Assembly (NCBI GenBank): GCA_040754375.1
Contig: JBFMCT010000010.1
Coordinates: 22,781-86,780, forward strand
Direction of reading: 5' to 3'
From: Actinomycetota bacterium
GTDB lineage: Bacteria; Actinomycetota; Acidimicrobiia; Acidimicrobiales; AC-14
DNA length: 64,000 nt
Shown here: one piece after another, positions 19,969 to 28,193 of the stretch
How positions within the stretch are numbered: position 1 is the first letter of the stretch
Layout: each line of letters opens with the position of its first letter
Made by a program: the position numbers and the translations under genes
Notes under the pieces: generated by a model
Seen by the model: only the letters and a program-made list of their open reading frames with translations
Database searches by the model: none
Told to the model about the DNA's origin: nothing

Positions 19969-20210
19969 CGCTGCACCTCCGCTGTATCGGATGGCCCCGA
20001 AGTGGGGCGCGGACGCTCGTCCTTGACGGCACCCTCGCGCTCGAGGCTCTGACCGGCATCCCGGGATCGCGTAGTGGATTAGGGGGGCGCCTCCCGCTGG
20101 CGACCGGCCCCGCGAGTACCGATCGGTTCGCCAGCCATCTCGCGTTCGCGGCACACGAAGGGGATCGGCACGTCCCGCTCGGGAGCCGCCGGTAGTGTCC
20201 CGCTTCAGCG

Positions 20211-20630
20211 ATGACGTCCAATCCGATCGAGGAGACCGAGCCTACGTGGGTCGACGTCGATGACGCGGCCAGGTTCGCCGGCGTCAGCCGCTCGACGATA
20301 CTGAGAGCCTGTTCAACCAGAGGCATTCCGGTTCGGGAGGACGGCCGTCGACGCTTAGTCCCTCTTGAGCGCGTGTTGATTGCAACCGCCGGCAAGGAGG
20401 TGGAGGCCCTGCGCAGACGACTCGCCGCCGCGGCCAGCCTCCCTGACGCGCCAGCGGCGGTCAGAGAGTGGGGCGATGGCGTGCTCGCGTTCGTCGAACC
20501 CCTGATCGACCGCCTGCTGGCAGCCGAGGCCCGTGCTGCGGTAGCGGAAGCCAAGCTCGCCCTCCTTGAGCAGGAGAAGCGACCGCTGACCCCCACCAAG
20601 GGCAAGGCGAACGGGACAACCGACCGATAA
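20211..20630 (+). CDS. small helix-turn-helix DNA-binding protein
   Basis: 139 residues. Residues 12-55 (WVDVDDAARFAGVSRSTILR then GIPVREDGRRRLVPLERVLI) form an excisionase/MerR-type winged helix-turn-helix (DNA-binding domain of the HTH_17 type). A long helical C-terminus (VEALRRRLAAAASLPDAPAA, RAAVAEAKLALLEQEKR) suggests coiled-coil dimerisation. In a region with integrase fragments, an excisionase or element-encoded regulator is plausible. ATG 20211. Confidence 0.65.
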   Translation: MTSNPIEETEPTWVDVDDAARFAGVSRSTILRACSTRGIPVREDGRRRLVPLERVLIATAGKEVEALRRRLAAAASLPDAPAAVREWGDGVLAFVEPLIDRLLAAEARAAVAEAKLALLEQEKRPLTPTKGKANGTTDR

Positions 20631-20710
20631 CCCACTTCGTGTCGGAGATACCGCCGGACAACGCCGTGTGCCCGACCGAGATCTACCGGCACCTTCTGGT
20701 CGGACTCAGG

Positions 20711-21058
20711 TCAGTCCCGGTCGGTCACCAGGACGACACGACGGGCTCCGCTCTTCCAGAGCTCGGCGTGGAACGGGAGTTGTCCAGGCGCACCGGTAGC
20801 CGGTTTCCAGTTCGGCTCGTCGTGGAAGTTTGGGGCCAACTCCTCGCGCCAGACTTTCTGCCGCTCATCTGGAGCGAGCCAGCGAAGCGGTCGCGAAGCG
20901 TGCGAGACCGCATCCTGGATGTCGGGGTCCACTACAAGGGGGACACCGCCCATACGGTTCCTGCGGCGGTGACGTCCGAAGAGTGGGTACGGGTTCAGTA
21001 CGAATACCGCCCGACCCCCCTGTAGGAGGAGGCGCCCGGGGCACGCCCACGCATAACG
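20711..21058 (-). other. open minus-strand region, possible decayed gene
   Basis: The minus-strand translation is continuous and has natural-looking composition (DIQDAVSHASRPLRWLAPDE, then RQKVWREELAPNFHDEPNWK) but no recognised family and no clear start. The plus-strand ORF over the same bases looks artificial. It lies directly downstream of the integrase N-terminal remnant. Confidence 0.25.
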
Positions 21059-21059
21059 T

Positions 21060-21249
21060 CCCTCAGCGCTGATCCCGCTCGCGCACTCCGGCCGCACTTC
21101 GCCTCGTGGCACCAGACCGAGAAGAGGCGTAGGTGGGTGGCGTAGTTCCTTCGGGTGCGCCCGCAGTACCCGCCCGAGGAACCCGGCGACGGCGATTGCT
21201 CCGTCCGCAAGGGATCTCCGACGAGGACGACGGCTGTAGTCGTGGACAA
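21060..21249 (-). pseudogene. tyrosine recombinase, N-terminal remnant
   Basis: From TTG 21249 (AAGGAG 7 nt upstream) the frame reads STTTAVVLVGDPLRT and then GGYCGRTRRNYATHLRLFSV followed by WCHE, the SAM-like core-binding domain of phage integrases. An alternative frame reads DGAIAVAGFL just before GGYCGRTRR, so a one-base shift may have broken the original gene. Same orientation as the catalytic remnant 2.6 kb away; the two may be halves of one disrupted gene. Confidence 0.7.
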
Positions 21250-21376
21250 GACTGCACTCCTTTCGATGAATCCGGTCCAGAGGAGGACCGGCATCGAGGA
21301 GCACACCACGGAGCCCGGCGGTTTCGTCCGGCGCCGATGCCCACGCCCGTCGCCTCCCGTCGGGCATGATGCGGCA

Positions 21377-22069
21377 GTGACGAAGCGCTCCACCTCAATC
21401 CTCGAACGCCCGGTCTACGGCGTTTCGGAGGCCGCTGGCCTCCTCGGCCTGCGCGCTGACCGGGCTCGGGCGTGGCTCGACGGCTACGAGCGCCAAGGAT
21501 TTCGATACCCGCCTGTGATTCGCACGGAGCCGACAGGCGAGGACGTCGTGACCTGGGGAGAGTTCGTCGAGCTGGGCTACCTCCGCGAGTACCGGCGCAA
21601 GGGCGTGCCCCTCCAGAGGCTCCGCCCGGTGATTGACGAGCTGCGTCGCGAGTTCGCTACTCCCTATCCGCTGGCCACGGCGAAGCCCTACGTCCTCGGC
21701 AAGGAGCTCGTGCTCGAACTCCAAGAGAAGAACGGCATCCCACCGGCGATTGCCATCGTGATCCGCTCCGGTCAACAGATCCTGCTGGCACAGGACGCCC
21801 AGCGATTCTTCAAGAAGGTCGAGTTCGACCCGCCCGGCCGAGGCGACGTGCGTCGGCTGCACCCCGCCGGGCTGGCATCGCCCGTCGTCATCGATCCTCT
21901 CGTGCGGTTCGGCCGTCCGTCAGTGCAGGGCGTCGCCACTGAGCGACTCTGGGAGCTCTTCGACGCCGGAGAATCGATCGAGGAGATCGCCGACGGCTAC
22001 GAGATGCCCACCGAGCAGATAGCGGCAGCGGTCGCCTACGAGGAGCAGCTGCGTTCGCTGGCGGCATAG
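21377..22069 (+). CDS. DUF433-domain protein, candidate antitoxin
   Basis: 230 residues. The C-terminal 50 residues (GRPSVQGVATERLWELFDAG, ESIEEIADGYEMPTEQIAAA) form the DUF433 helix-turn-helix, the antitoxin-type domain that pairs with VapC45-like PIN proteins. The N-terminal part (VYGVSEAAGLLGLRADRARA) is a MerR-like helix-turn-helix. GTG 21377. The next gene starts 7 bp downstream and encodes a PIN-like protein, supporting a toxin-antitoxin pair. Confidence 0.8.
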   Translation: MTKRSTSILERPVYGVSEAAGLLGLRADRARAWLDGYERQGFRYPPVIRTEPTGEDVVTWGEFVELGYLREYRRKGVPLQRLRPVIDELRREFATPYPLATAKPYVLGKELVLELQEKNGIPPAIAIVIRSGQQILLAQDAQRFFKKVEFDPPGRGDVRRLHPAGLASPVVIDPLVRFGRPSVQGVATERLWELFDAGESIEEIADGYEMPTEQIAAAVAYEEQLRSLAA

Positions 22070-22075
22070 CCGGCG

Positions 22076-22474
22076 ATGCCCGCCAGGTTCTTCGTTGATG
22101 AGAACGACCTGGCGTTGGGCAAGGAACTCGCCGAGCTGCACGGCAACGTCGTCTTCCCCGGCCATCCCGACCTGCCCGAGGTGCCGAGGCAGAGCCTTGA
22201 CGACGAGTGGCTGGGGGTGGTCGGCACCGAGGAGCTCGTCGTCATCACCCGTGACCAGCGAATCCGTTATCGGCCGGTCGAAAGGCGGATGTGGGTCGAA
22301 CATCGGGTGCGGGGCTTCGTCCTGACGGGGACGGCAAGCCAGTCGACCGCCGACAGCCTCAGTCTGCTGGAGCAGTGCTGGGCGAAGATGGCCACAATCG
22401 TGGACGCGAAGCCTGTTGGCCCGTGGATGTACGCCGTCACGCGAGCCGGGCTGCGAGCCATCCTGCTCGCCTGA
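22076..22474 (+). CDS. PIN-like (VapC45-type) protein, candidate toxin
   Basis: 132 residues starting PARFFVDENDLALGKELAEL; DEN at residues 8-10 is the first acidic cluster of PIN_10/VapC45-like domains. A second acidic patch is DDEWLGVVGTEELVVITRDQ, with R-x-R beyond. Such proteins are predicted Mg2+-dependent RNases. The gene follows the DUF433 gene by 6 bp. Predicted from gene pairing and motifs; activity is inferred. Confidence 0.72.
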   Translation: MPARFFVDENDLALGKELAELHGNVVFPGHPDLPEVPRQSLDDEWLGVVGTEELVVITRDQRIRYRPVERRMWVEHRVRGFVLTGTASQSTADSLSLLEQCWAKMATIVDAKPVGPWMYAVTRAGLRAILLA

Positions 22475-22798
22475 CCCCTCGGGACCTTCGCCGCGCGACT
22501 CGCCCAGACCGGATCGACCACTCCGCTGCGAGCGCATTTCCTCGCGCCCCGGGCGTGTCGTAGTCGGGCGGTCGGGCTGGCGGCGAGCCGGTCACCGGGG
22601 TACGGCGAGTGGGCGACGTTATGTGCGCCTTGTGGCCCGTGCGGCCGGCGTAGAGCCGTCGATCGGTCGCGCGCCTGCCGGTCGAAGGTCGACTCGCTGG
22701 GCCCGCCCGAGAATCCAAGTTCTGCGCTGTCAGTTCGGCGCCGAACGAGATCGACCAGTCCGCGGCGGGCCCCGCTCGATACCGGGCATACTGCGTGC
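22475..22798. other. region without a recognised gene
   Basis: This 324-bp stretch lies between the PIN-like gene and a small membrane protein. ORFs overlap in several frames with no recognisable product. Nothing was supported. Confidence 0.4.
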
Positions 22799-23083
22799 GT
22801 GGCTGGCGACGGTAGCGGCCGACTCTCGGTCAGGCGCCTGGGGCTCGAGATCCTCGCGGTCTCGGCTGGCCTGGTCATCGCATGGGCCGTGACTAGCTCG
22901 CTCTGGGTCGCCTTCGGAACGTTGCCGATGGTTGTGAGCGGCTCGAGTGTCGCCCTCATCGGCGTGATCATCTTCCGAAGGCGGCTCTATGGGTTAGGAA
23001 CCGGCCTGGTCGCTGGCGCTCTCGTCTGCGGCGCCGTGTTCGTGATGCTTTCGTTCCTGATGCCGGCTGCCGGCGTCGACTGA
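22799..23083 (+). CDS. small membrane protein, unknown
   Basis: 94 residues with about three hydrophobic segments: LGLEILAVSAGLVIAWAVTS, FGTLPMVVSGSSVALIGVII, GTGLVAGALVCGAVFVMLSF, and a short polar N-terminus. GTG 22799 is the only plausible start. No family was recognised. It is the last gene before a gap, near decayed sequence. Confidence 0.5.
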   Translation: MAGDGSGRLSVRRLGLEILAVSAGLVIAWAVTSSLWVAFGTLPMVVSGSSVALIGVIIFRRRLYGLGTGLVAGALVCGAVFVMLSFLMPAAGVD

Positions 23084-23455
23084 CTTTCCGACATTCTGCG
23101 CTTGATCGATGAACGCGAGCGGTCGCGAGAGCGGGCAGTCTGATCGCCCTGGAGGCGCTGGCCGGGGTTCGACGACCAGCGCGGGCCTTGCCCTACGAGC
23201 GCCTGAGGAACTCGCAACGTGTACTTGGTGATCATCGTGGACGAGAAGAACGAGACCGTCCACGGCCATCACCTACGCGATCTCAACAGGGCTTACGGCC
23301 TCACATGACCCCGGTCGCGGGGTGATCTGCACGCCTCCCGACGCTCGCTGACGGTACGAGCGGGCATCGGATCGCCTCCCGGGCATCGTCCTCGCTCCGA
23401 CCGTCCGTCGATTTGGCACCCGCTTTTCTCGTCCCGAGGTCAACTCGTCCAGGTT
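23084..23455. other. region without a recognised gene
   Basis: This 372-bp stretch contains a short plus-strand frame ending VIIVDEKNETVHGHHLRDLN before 23308, possibly a gene tail, but no start or family is visible. Otherwise nothing was supported. Confidence 0.4.
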
Positions 23456-23711
23456 TCAGCCGTGCGGGTAGTCGGGCAGCCCCGACGAGTCGAGCTCGGT
23501 GCGTAGCTGACGGATGAACCGCACGGCGAAGGAACGGCCGGCCTCCGCCCGGAGACGCGCCGAACCGGTCGCCTGCCCAGCGCGTAATCGGGACGACCTC
23601 GCCATCAGCGAGCGATTCGGGGAGCGGCGGAGGCCCGTGATCGAGCACCCACTCGCTCCAGTCGCTCATCCACTCCCACTCGAACGACGGAGGCTGCACG
23701 CCGACCATCAT
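23456..23711 (-). pseudogene. small unknown gene, apparent frameshift
   Basis: ATG 23711 opens MMVGVQPPSFEWEWMSDWSE then WVLDHGPPPLPESLADGEVV and DRFGAS. In the next frame over the following bases, the translation continues naturally as ARLRAEAGRSFAVRFIRQLR then TELDSSGLPDYPHG with a stop at 23456-23458. Joining the frames gives about 85 residues. The protein is unrecognised; the shift could be a sequencing error. It diverges from the next gene by 24 bp. Confidence 0.4.
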
Positions 23712-23735
23712 CCCCGGCCTGGCACCCTGGTAGCA

Positions 23736-24551
23736 GTGGGGGTGGAAGCGATCGCACTCAAGGCGCTCATCCGGGGCAGCGTCGACGCCGCGGTGAAGTC
23801 GTCATTCGCACCGAGCGAAGCGAAGGCGCTGGCCCTCGACGCCCACGACAGCGTTGCCGCCGTACTCGTCGTCCGCCGTCGTCGTGACGATGCTTGGATC
23901 GTTGATGTCGTGACGTTTGTTGAGGAGGACGGCACGTGGACCGACGTCGGATCCGGAGGAGGGACCTGGGGTGATCTGCCACTCGACCGCGATCCACGTG
24001 CTGCGCCGTCGTTGGGACCGGTTTCGATAGGCTGGTCCGTGGTCGGTGACGATGGGCTGGTCACCGTCGGCGGGTTGGTGATCGGCGCGGTCGACTCGGT
24101 GGAAGTCGCCGTCGGTGATCAGACTCGCCGTGTTGCTATCCGGCCCGACTCAGCAGGGTTCGTCGTCGCCATTGCCGCGCCCGACGATCAAGACATGGAA
24201 GCCATCGACGTCCGTGCGATCGATCGCAACGGCGCCGTCGTCCACAGTTCGGCCGCTTGGCGGGTGGAACGAGAAGTAGCCCGGCCCGGCGTGAGCGTTG
24301 CGGACGCTCTTCGGCTCCCGAACGGAACCACAGCGACCGTCCGAGGTGTGCTGCTTGCCGTGCCCGGCCAGGGACCACTGTTGTGCGACGACGTAGATCC
24401 GGGTCCGCCGCCGCGATGTCGGGGGGCGGCCCTTCAGCTCGACACGACCGCTCCGCTGCCACCGACCACGATGGAAGGCGGCGCGATCTCAGCCTTCATG
24501 GTGGTGGTGTCGGGAGTCGTGCACGACGGAGTTCTGACGCCAGCCGAATAG
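23736..24551 (+). CDS. unrecognised protein of about 271 residues
   Basis: Start GTG 23736 or 23742. The sequence is predicted as beta-rich with an alpha N-terminus (ALKALIRGSVDAAVKSSFAP), strands such as AAVLVVRRRRDDAWIVDVVT, and GTWGDLP. The C-terminal third contains PLLCDDVDPGPPPRCRGAAL and ISAFMVVVSGVVHDGVLTPA. No family was recognised. Composition suggests a soluble or envelope-associated protein with two beta domains. Confidence 0.5.
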   Translation: MGVEAIALKALIRGSVDAAVKSSFAPSEAKALALDAHDSVAAVLVVRRRRDDAWIVDVVTFVEEDGTWTDVGSGGGTWGDLPLDRDPRAAPSLGPVSIGWSVVGDDGLVTVGGLVIGAVDSVEVAVGDQTRRVAIRPDSAGFVVAIAAPDDQDMEAIDVRAIDRNGAVVHSSAAWRVEREVARPGVSVADALRLPNGTTATVRGVLLAVPGQGPLLCDDVDPGPPPRCRGAALQLDTTAPLPPTTMEGGAISAFMVVVSGVVHDGVLTPAE

Positions 24552-24583
24552 GGTCCGTGTGGCCCAGGAGAAGTTGACCAGGC

Positions 24584-24900
24584 CTACTTGTGCTGCACGG
24601 CTGGCTGCATGTCGACCAACGGGTGGACATGGGCGATGGCACGCCCGTGCTGGGTGAGCCCGGCCCACTGGACCGCACCGGCAGTCCCGACGACGATGTG
24701 GGCCTCGTTGGTGCCGTTCTCGATGATGATCCCGTACTCGCGTCCTTGGGCGTAAGGGCCCGCGTTCACGGGGTTGCCGTGCTGGCCGACGAACGTCGTG
24801 ACCGGGTCGGGTGCGTTACCGGGGACCGGGTCGAGGGCGTTGAGGGTGTTCAGCTGGCCAGCAGCCAGGTCCTCGAGAAAGCGGACGAGGTGGTCGAGGG
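24584..24900 (-). other. C-terminal fragment of a possible polymorphic-toxin-like protein
   Basis: Minus-strand frame: a Pro/Thr linker (TPSTPSTPVPG), then FVGQHGNPVNAGPYAQGREY, GIIIENGTNEAHIVVGTAGA and LTQHGRAIAHVHPLVDM. A conserved-looking H-x-H and a strong C-terminal domain without an identifiable N-terminus suggest a truncated protein. GTG 24769 is one possible start. Family assignment is tentative. Confidence 0.3.
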
Positions 24901-25083
24901 ATGAAGGACTGCGATTGCGTTCGCTGGGAGCGGTTGGCGGCCCGTAGACTCAGTTCCGATGAGGCAACCAGCTCCCGCGCAGCCGAAGTCTACGGCTACA
25001 GTTATGGGCTGTACTAGCGCTGTGCTTGGGCTCCAGGGGCCTTTCCGGAGGCATCGAAAGTGCCTCTGACCAGCATGTTTGCT

Positions 25084-25160
25084 GGGGCTATAGCTCAGTC
25101 GGTTAGAGCGCATCCCTGATAAGGATGAGGTCGCAAGTTCGATTCTTGCTAGCCCCACCA
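25084..25160 (+). tRNA. tRNA-Ile (GAT anticodon)
   Basis: 77 bases including an encoded CCA. Acceptor GGGGCTA pairs with TAGCCCC; D arm GCTCAGTCGGTTAGAGC; anticodon loop CTGATAA with GAT at 25118-25120; T arm GCAAGTTCGATTCTTGC. In many actinobacteria this gene follows gyrA closely with tRNA-Ala; here about 14 kb and an accessory region lie between gyrA and it. Confidence 0.97.
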
Positions 25161-25297
25161 TGAGCACGATTCGTCGAGGCCTGCTGGCTGTTGGCCTGGC
25201 CAGCATCGTGGCCGCCGTCTTGAGGCTGCGCGGGCCCTCGGGGGTCCCGCCCCAGCGAGGCGGCTGGCGGGAGCTGTCCGGCACGGAGCTGAAGTAG
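25160..25297 (+). CDS. 45-residue membrane ORF starting on the tRNA-Ile 3' end
   Basis: ATG begins with the last A of the tRNA CCA. The ORF reads STIRRGLLAVGLASIVAAVL, then RLRGPSGVPPQRGGWRELSG and TELK. There is one transmembrane helix and a basic N-terminus. It is too short for many gene finders. Actinobacteria often carry a tiny membrane ORF beside this tRNA. No Shine-Dalgarno is possible upstream except within the tRNA, so it would be leaderless after tRNA processing, or the start is coincidental. Confidence 0.5.
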   Translation: MSTIRRGLLAVGLASIVAAVLRLRGPSGVPPQRGGWRELSGTELK

Positions 25298-25301
25298 GCC
25301 A

Positions 25302-26324
25302 GTGCGCGCCGTAGTGGTGGGCTCCGGCACGGTCGGGGCCCGGGCCGGGCGCCAGCTGCTGTTCCTGGGCCACCTCGACGACGTGGTGGTGGTCGACGCC
25401 TACCCTGCGAGGGCGGCGGCCGTGGCCGAGTCGTTCGGACGTCCGGCCCGAGCGGTCGACGGCAACGGCCTGGCCTCGCTGGAACCGGGTGACGTGGCCC
25501 TGCTGGCAACCCCCAACAACCACCGGGCCCTGGCCGAGGAGGCCCTCGAGCGGGGGGCGCACGTCGTGTCGGTGGGCGACGGCCCCGACGACGTACGCGC
25601 CCTGCTGGCTCTTGACGCGGCCGCCCGCGCCCAGGGCCTCAACGTGGTCGTCGGCGCCGGCTTCGCACCCGGGCTGACGTGCGTCCTGGCTGCCCTGGCC
25701 GCCCGGGCCTTCGAGCGCGTGGTCGAGATCAGGGTGGCCAAGGTGGGCACGGGCGGGCCGGCCTGCGGGCGCCAGCAGCAGGCCGCCCTCAAAGGCGAGG
25801 CCCTCGACTGGCGCGACGGCCAGTGGCACGGGCGCCGGGCCGGTTCGGGACGTGAGCAGTGCTGGTTCCCCGACCCGGTGCGGGGGATCGACTGCTACCG
25901 GGCCTCCCTGGCCGACGCCGTGCTGCTCCACCATGCGTTCCCCGAGGCCGAGAGGGTGTCGGCCCGCCTCGGGGCCAGCCGCCGCGACCGGCTGGCGGCC
26001 CACCTGCCGCTGCGGCCCAAGGTCGACCCCGAGGGCGAGCTCGGCGCCGTGCGCGTCGAGGTCAGGGGCGCCCAGGGCGTAGCCCTCGACGACCGGGTGC
26101 TGGGGGCGGTCGACCGCCCGGCTGTGGCCGCCGGAGCGGTGGCCGCCATGGCCGCCCGCTGGGCCCTCGACGGCCGCCTGTCCGGTCCCGGGGCGTCGGG
26201 CCTGGCCGGCCTCGTCGAGCCCGGCCCTTTCCTGGCCGCCCTGGCCGAACGGGGCGTCAAGGTGGCTGTGTTCGAGGGCAGCGAGCACGGCAACGGCAAC
26301 CCCCTGCCCTCCCCGTCCGCCTGA
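25302..26324 (+). CDS. saccharopine-dehydrogenase-like NAD(P)-binding oxidoreductase
   Basis: 340 residues. N-terminal Rossmann fold RAVVVGSGTVGARAGRQLLF with an acidic residue after strand 2 (DVVVVDAYP); then LASLEPGDVALLATPNNHRA and GAGFAPGLTCVLAALAARAF, the pattern of saccharopine-dehydrogenase-like and diaminopimelate-reductase-like proteins. GTG 25302 follows the small ORF by 4 bp. Catalytic substrate unknown. C-terminal residues PLPSPSA are linker-like. Confidence 0.7.
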   Translation: MRAVVVGSGTVGARAGRQLLFLGHLDDVVVVDAYPARAAAVAESFGRPARAVDGNGLASLEPGDVALLATPNNHRALAEEALERGAHVVSVGDGPDDVRALLALDAAARAQGLNVVVGAGFAPGLTCVLAALAARAFERVVEIRVAKVGTGGPACGRQQQAALKGEALDWRDGQWHGRRAGSGREQCWFPDPVRGIDCYRASLADAVLLHHAFPEAERVSARLGASRRDRLAAHLPLRPKVDPEGELGAVRVEVRGAQGVALDDRVLGAVDRPAVAAGAVAAMAARWALDGRLSGPGASGLAGLVEPGPFLAALAERGVKVAVFEGSEHGNGNPLPSPSA

Positions 26325-26338
26325 CCGCTCCCCGTCGG

Positions 26339-26455
26339 CGGGCCCGTCGCCCGCGGCCCGCGCCCGGCCCCCTCCCGCCGCCCGTCGCCCGCCGCCCGCT
26401 CCCCGTCGCCCGTCGCCCGGCCCCCCTGCCCGTCGCCCGCTGCCCGTCGCCTGAC
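26339..26455. repeat. GC-only low-complexity tract (CCCGTCGCCCG units)
   Basis: Many imperfect copies of CCCGTCGCCCG-like units between two convergent genes. It could act as a bidirectional transcription barrier, but no symmetrical stem was seen. Possibly simple-sequence expansion. Confidence 0.6.
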
Positions 26456-26481
26456 CGGTCGGCTCCGGCCGCCGGTCCAGA

Positions 26482-27315
26482 TCAGCGCACGAGGCGTGAG
26501 AGCCGGCGGTCGGCCAGCACCTTGCCGCCGGTCTGGCAGGCCGGGCAGTAGGTGACCTCGTAGGACTCGTAGGACACCCGCCGCAGGCCCTCCCCGCAGC
26601 GGGGGCAGGGAGTGCCGTGGCGGCCGTGGACCACCCAGTGGTCGCCGACTTTGGTGGGCAGGCCGCCCGTGCGGCGCCGTTCGGCGGCCAGCCCATCGGC
26701 CAGCACGGCCCGCAGGGATTCAAGCAGGGCATCGCGCTGGCCGGGCGTCAGGCTGCGCAGGCTGTCGTAGGGGGAGAGGCCGGCCCGGTGGAGGGTGTCG
26801 TCGGTGTAGCCCCGCCCCACCCCGGCGACAGTCCGCTGGTCCCGCAGGATGGTGTGCACCCGGCGGGAGTCCTCGCTGGCCCGAACGAAGTCGGCGAACT
26901 CGTCCGACAGTGGTTCGGGCCCGAGCCGGGCCAAGGGGCCTTCGTCCCCCTCGGCCAGCACCCACCACCCCGCCTTGCGTTCGGTGCCGAACTCCTTGAG
27001 CAGCACCGAGGCCCGTCCTGCGAACCGCCAGCGCACGACCGCCCCTTTGGGCCGGGTCGTCTTGGGCGGGTCCTCGATGTCGACCCGCCCGCCTTGGGAC
27101 AGGTGGAAGGCGATGCGGGGCCCGCCCAGCTCGAACAGGGCGAACTTGCCTCGCCGCCCCACTCCCGTCACCCGCCGGCCGACGAGGGACTCGGGCGGGG
27201 GCACGGCCGTCTTCAGGGCCGAGAACTGCAACGGCGCCGCCCCCGAATAGACCGCCCCGCCTACGGCCTCCTCCAACCTCTCGGCCATGGCCTGTACCTC
27301 GGGCAATTCGGGCAC
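26482..27315 (-). CDS. Fpg/Nei-family DNA glycosylase
   Basis: 277 residues. Starts GTG-PELPEVQAMAERLEEAVGG, so Pro2 and Glu3, the catalytic pair, are present. FSALKTAVPPPE then GRRVTGVGRRGKFALFELG; the H2TH region contains RTVAGVGRGYTDDTLHRAGL; the C-terminal zinc finger is CPRCGEGLRRVSYESYEV with CPACQ and the final basic loop. Removes oxidised bases during base-excision repair. The Fpg versus Nei (endonuclease VIII) subtype was not resolved. The longer frame from 27447 is rejected because the catalytic proline must be residue 2. Confidence 0.93.
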   Translation of the reverse strand: MPELPEVQAMAERLEEAVGGAVYSGAAPLQFSALKTAVPPPESLVGRRVTGVGRRGKFALFELGGPRIAFHLSQGGRVDIEDPPKTTRPKGAVVRWRFAGRASVLLKEFGTERKAGWWVLAEGDEGPLARLGPEPLSDEFADFVRASEDSRRVHTILRDQRTVAGVGRGYTDDTLHRAGLSPYDSLRSLTPGQRDALLESLRAVLADGLAAERRRTGGLPTKVGDHWVVHGRHGTPCPRCGEGLRRVSYESYEVTYCPACQTGGKVLADRRLSRLVR

Positions 27316-27435
27316 CCCCCGAGGGTAAACCGCCCTCAAGGTGGCGGGTGGCCGTGCCGACACCGCGGGGTACCGGCGCGCGGCGACGGTGGGTCCCTCG
27401 ACGGCGGCCCGAACGAACAACGAGGAGACGACGCG

Positions 27436-28164
27436 ATGGACGACCACCTGTCGAAACGACCCGGGCGCGCAGCCTCCTTGACCGCCGGCGTACTGGCCGC
27501 CGCCGTGCTACTGGCCGCCTGCGGGGGTGGCGGGGAGGCGGCCGCGCCCACCACGACGTCCACCACCGTGCCCCAGGTCGAACTGGACAAGCGCAAGGCC
27601 GAGCAGGCCGTGCTGGCTGCCGCCGACCTGCCCGGCTATACCGACGATGCCGACGAGGACGAGGACGAGGGCGAGGACCTTGCGGGCGCCTCGGAGTGCG
27701 TCAGTGCCAGCGCCCTGCTGGTGGTCCTAGGCGAGACCGGCGACCCCCGGGGTGCGTCCTCGCCCACCCGCAGCAGCGGCGTGCACAGCGTGTCGTCGAG
27801 CGTGTCCTTCGCCGCGACCGAGGACGAGGCCGTGGCCGCGCTGGCCGTCGTCGAGGACGAGGTCACTGCCACCTGCCTGGGCAACGCCCTGGTGGCCGAC
27901 ATGGGGGCCACCCCAGGCTTCACCAACCCGAGGCTGACCACGTCCCGCCTGCCGGCGGTGCCGGCCGGCGACCAGCAAGCGGGCTTCCGCATGGTGCTGC
28001 GGGCCACTGCCGCCGGCCAGGTCCTGACGTTCAACTTCGACCAGACCTTCGTACGAGTGGGCCGGGGCGTAGCCGTCGTCTTCACGTTCTCCGAGGGGGC
28101 CACCTTCCCGAACACCGAACGGTCCCGCCTCGTGACCGCCGTAGCCAGCCGCATGGCGGCCTGA
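27436..28164 (+). CDS. putative lipoprotein
   Basis: 242 residues. Signal peptide with lipobox: RAASLTAGVLAAAVLLAACG, Cys at about residue 29, followed by Gly/Ala/Thr-rich spacer (GEAAAPTTTSTTVPQ). The mature part is a single domain: LAGASECVSASALLVVLGET, and LTFNFDQTFVRVGRGVAVVF near the end, resembling sensor-like extracellular lipoproteins of actinobacteria. GAGGAG upstream of ATG 27436. Diverges from the glycosylase gene. Confidence 0.7.
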   Translation: MDDHLSKRPGRAASLTAGVLAAAVLLAACGGGGEAAAPTTTSTTVPQVELDKRKAEQAVLAAADLPGYTDDADEDEDEGEDLAGASECVSASALLVVLGETGDPRGASSPTRSSGVHSVSSSVSFAATEDEAVAALAVVEDEVTATCLGNALVADMGATPGFTNPRLTTSRLPAVPAGDQQAGFRMVLRATAAGQVLTFNFDQTFVRVGRGVAVVFTFSEGATFPNTERSRLVTAVASRMAA

Positions 28165-28193
28165 GGATCGGCGCACCGGCCGGGGCCCGGCCG

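Noticed and set aside
20639..21025. Plus-strand ORF between the helix-turn-helix gene and the integrase N-terminal remnant
   Set aside because: Composition looks artificial; the minus strand has better protein-like content, although also unassigned.
24942..24995. 9-bp inverted repeat CCGTAGACT/AGTCTACGG upstream of tRNA-Ile
   Set aside because: A 36-nt spacer with no conserved features; not distinguishable from chance.
16900..25160. tRNA-Ile as the attachment site of the accessory segment
   Set aside because: The decayed region lies on the 5' side of the tRNA, and no repeat of the tRNA 3' end was found at the left edge. Usual integration leaves the element on the 3' side.
26339..26455. Tandem array functioning as a gene or CRISPR
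   Set aside because: Low-complexity GC tract with no spacer structure or protein; reading frames are artefacts.
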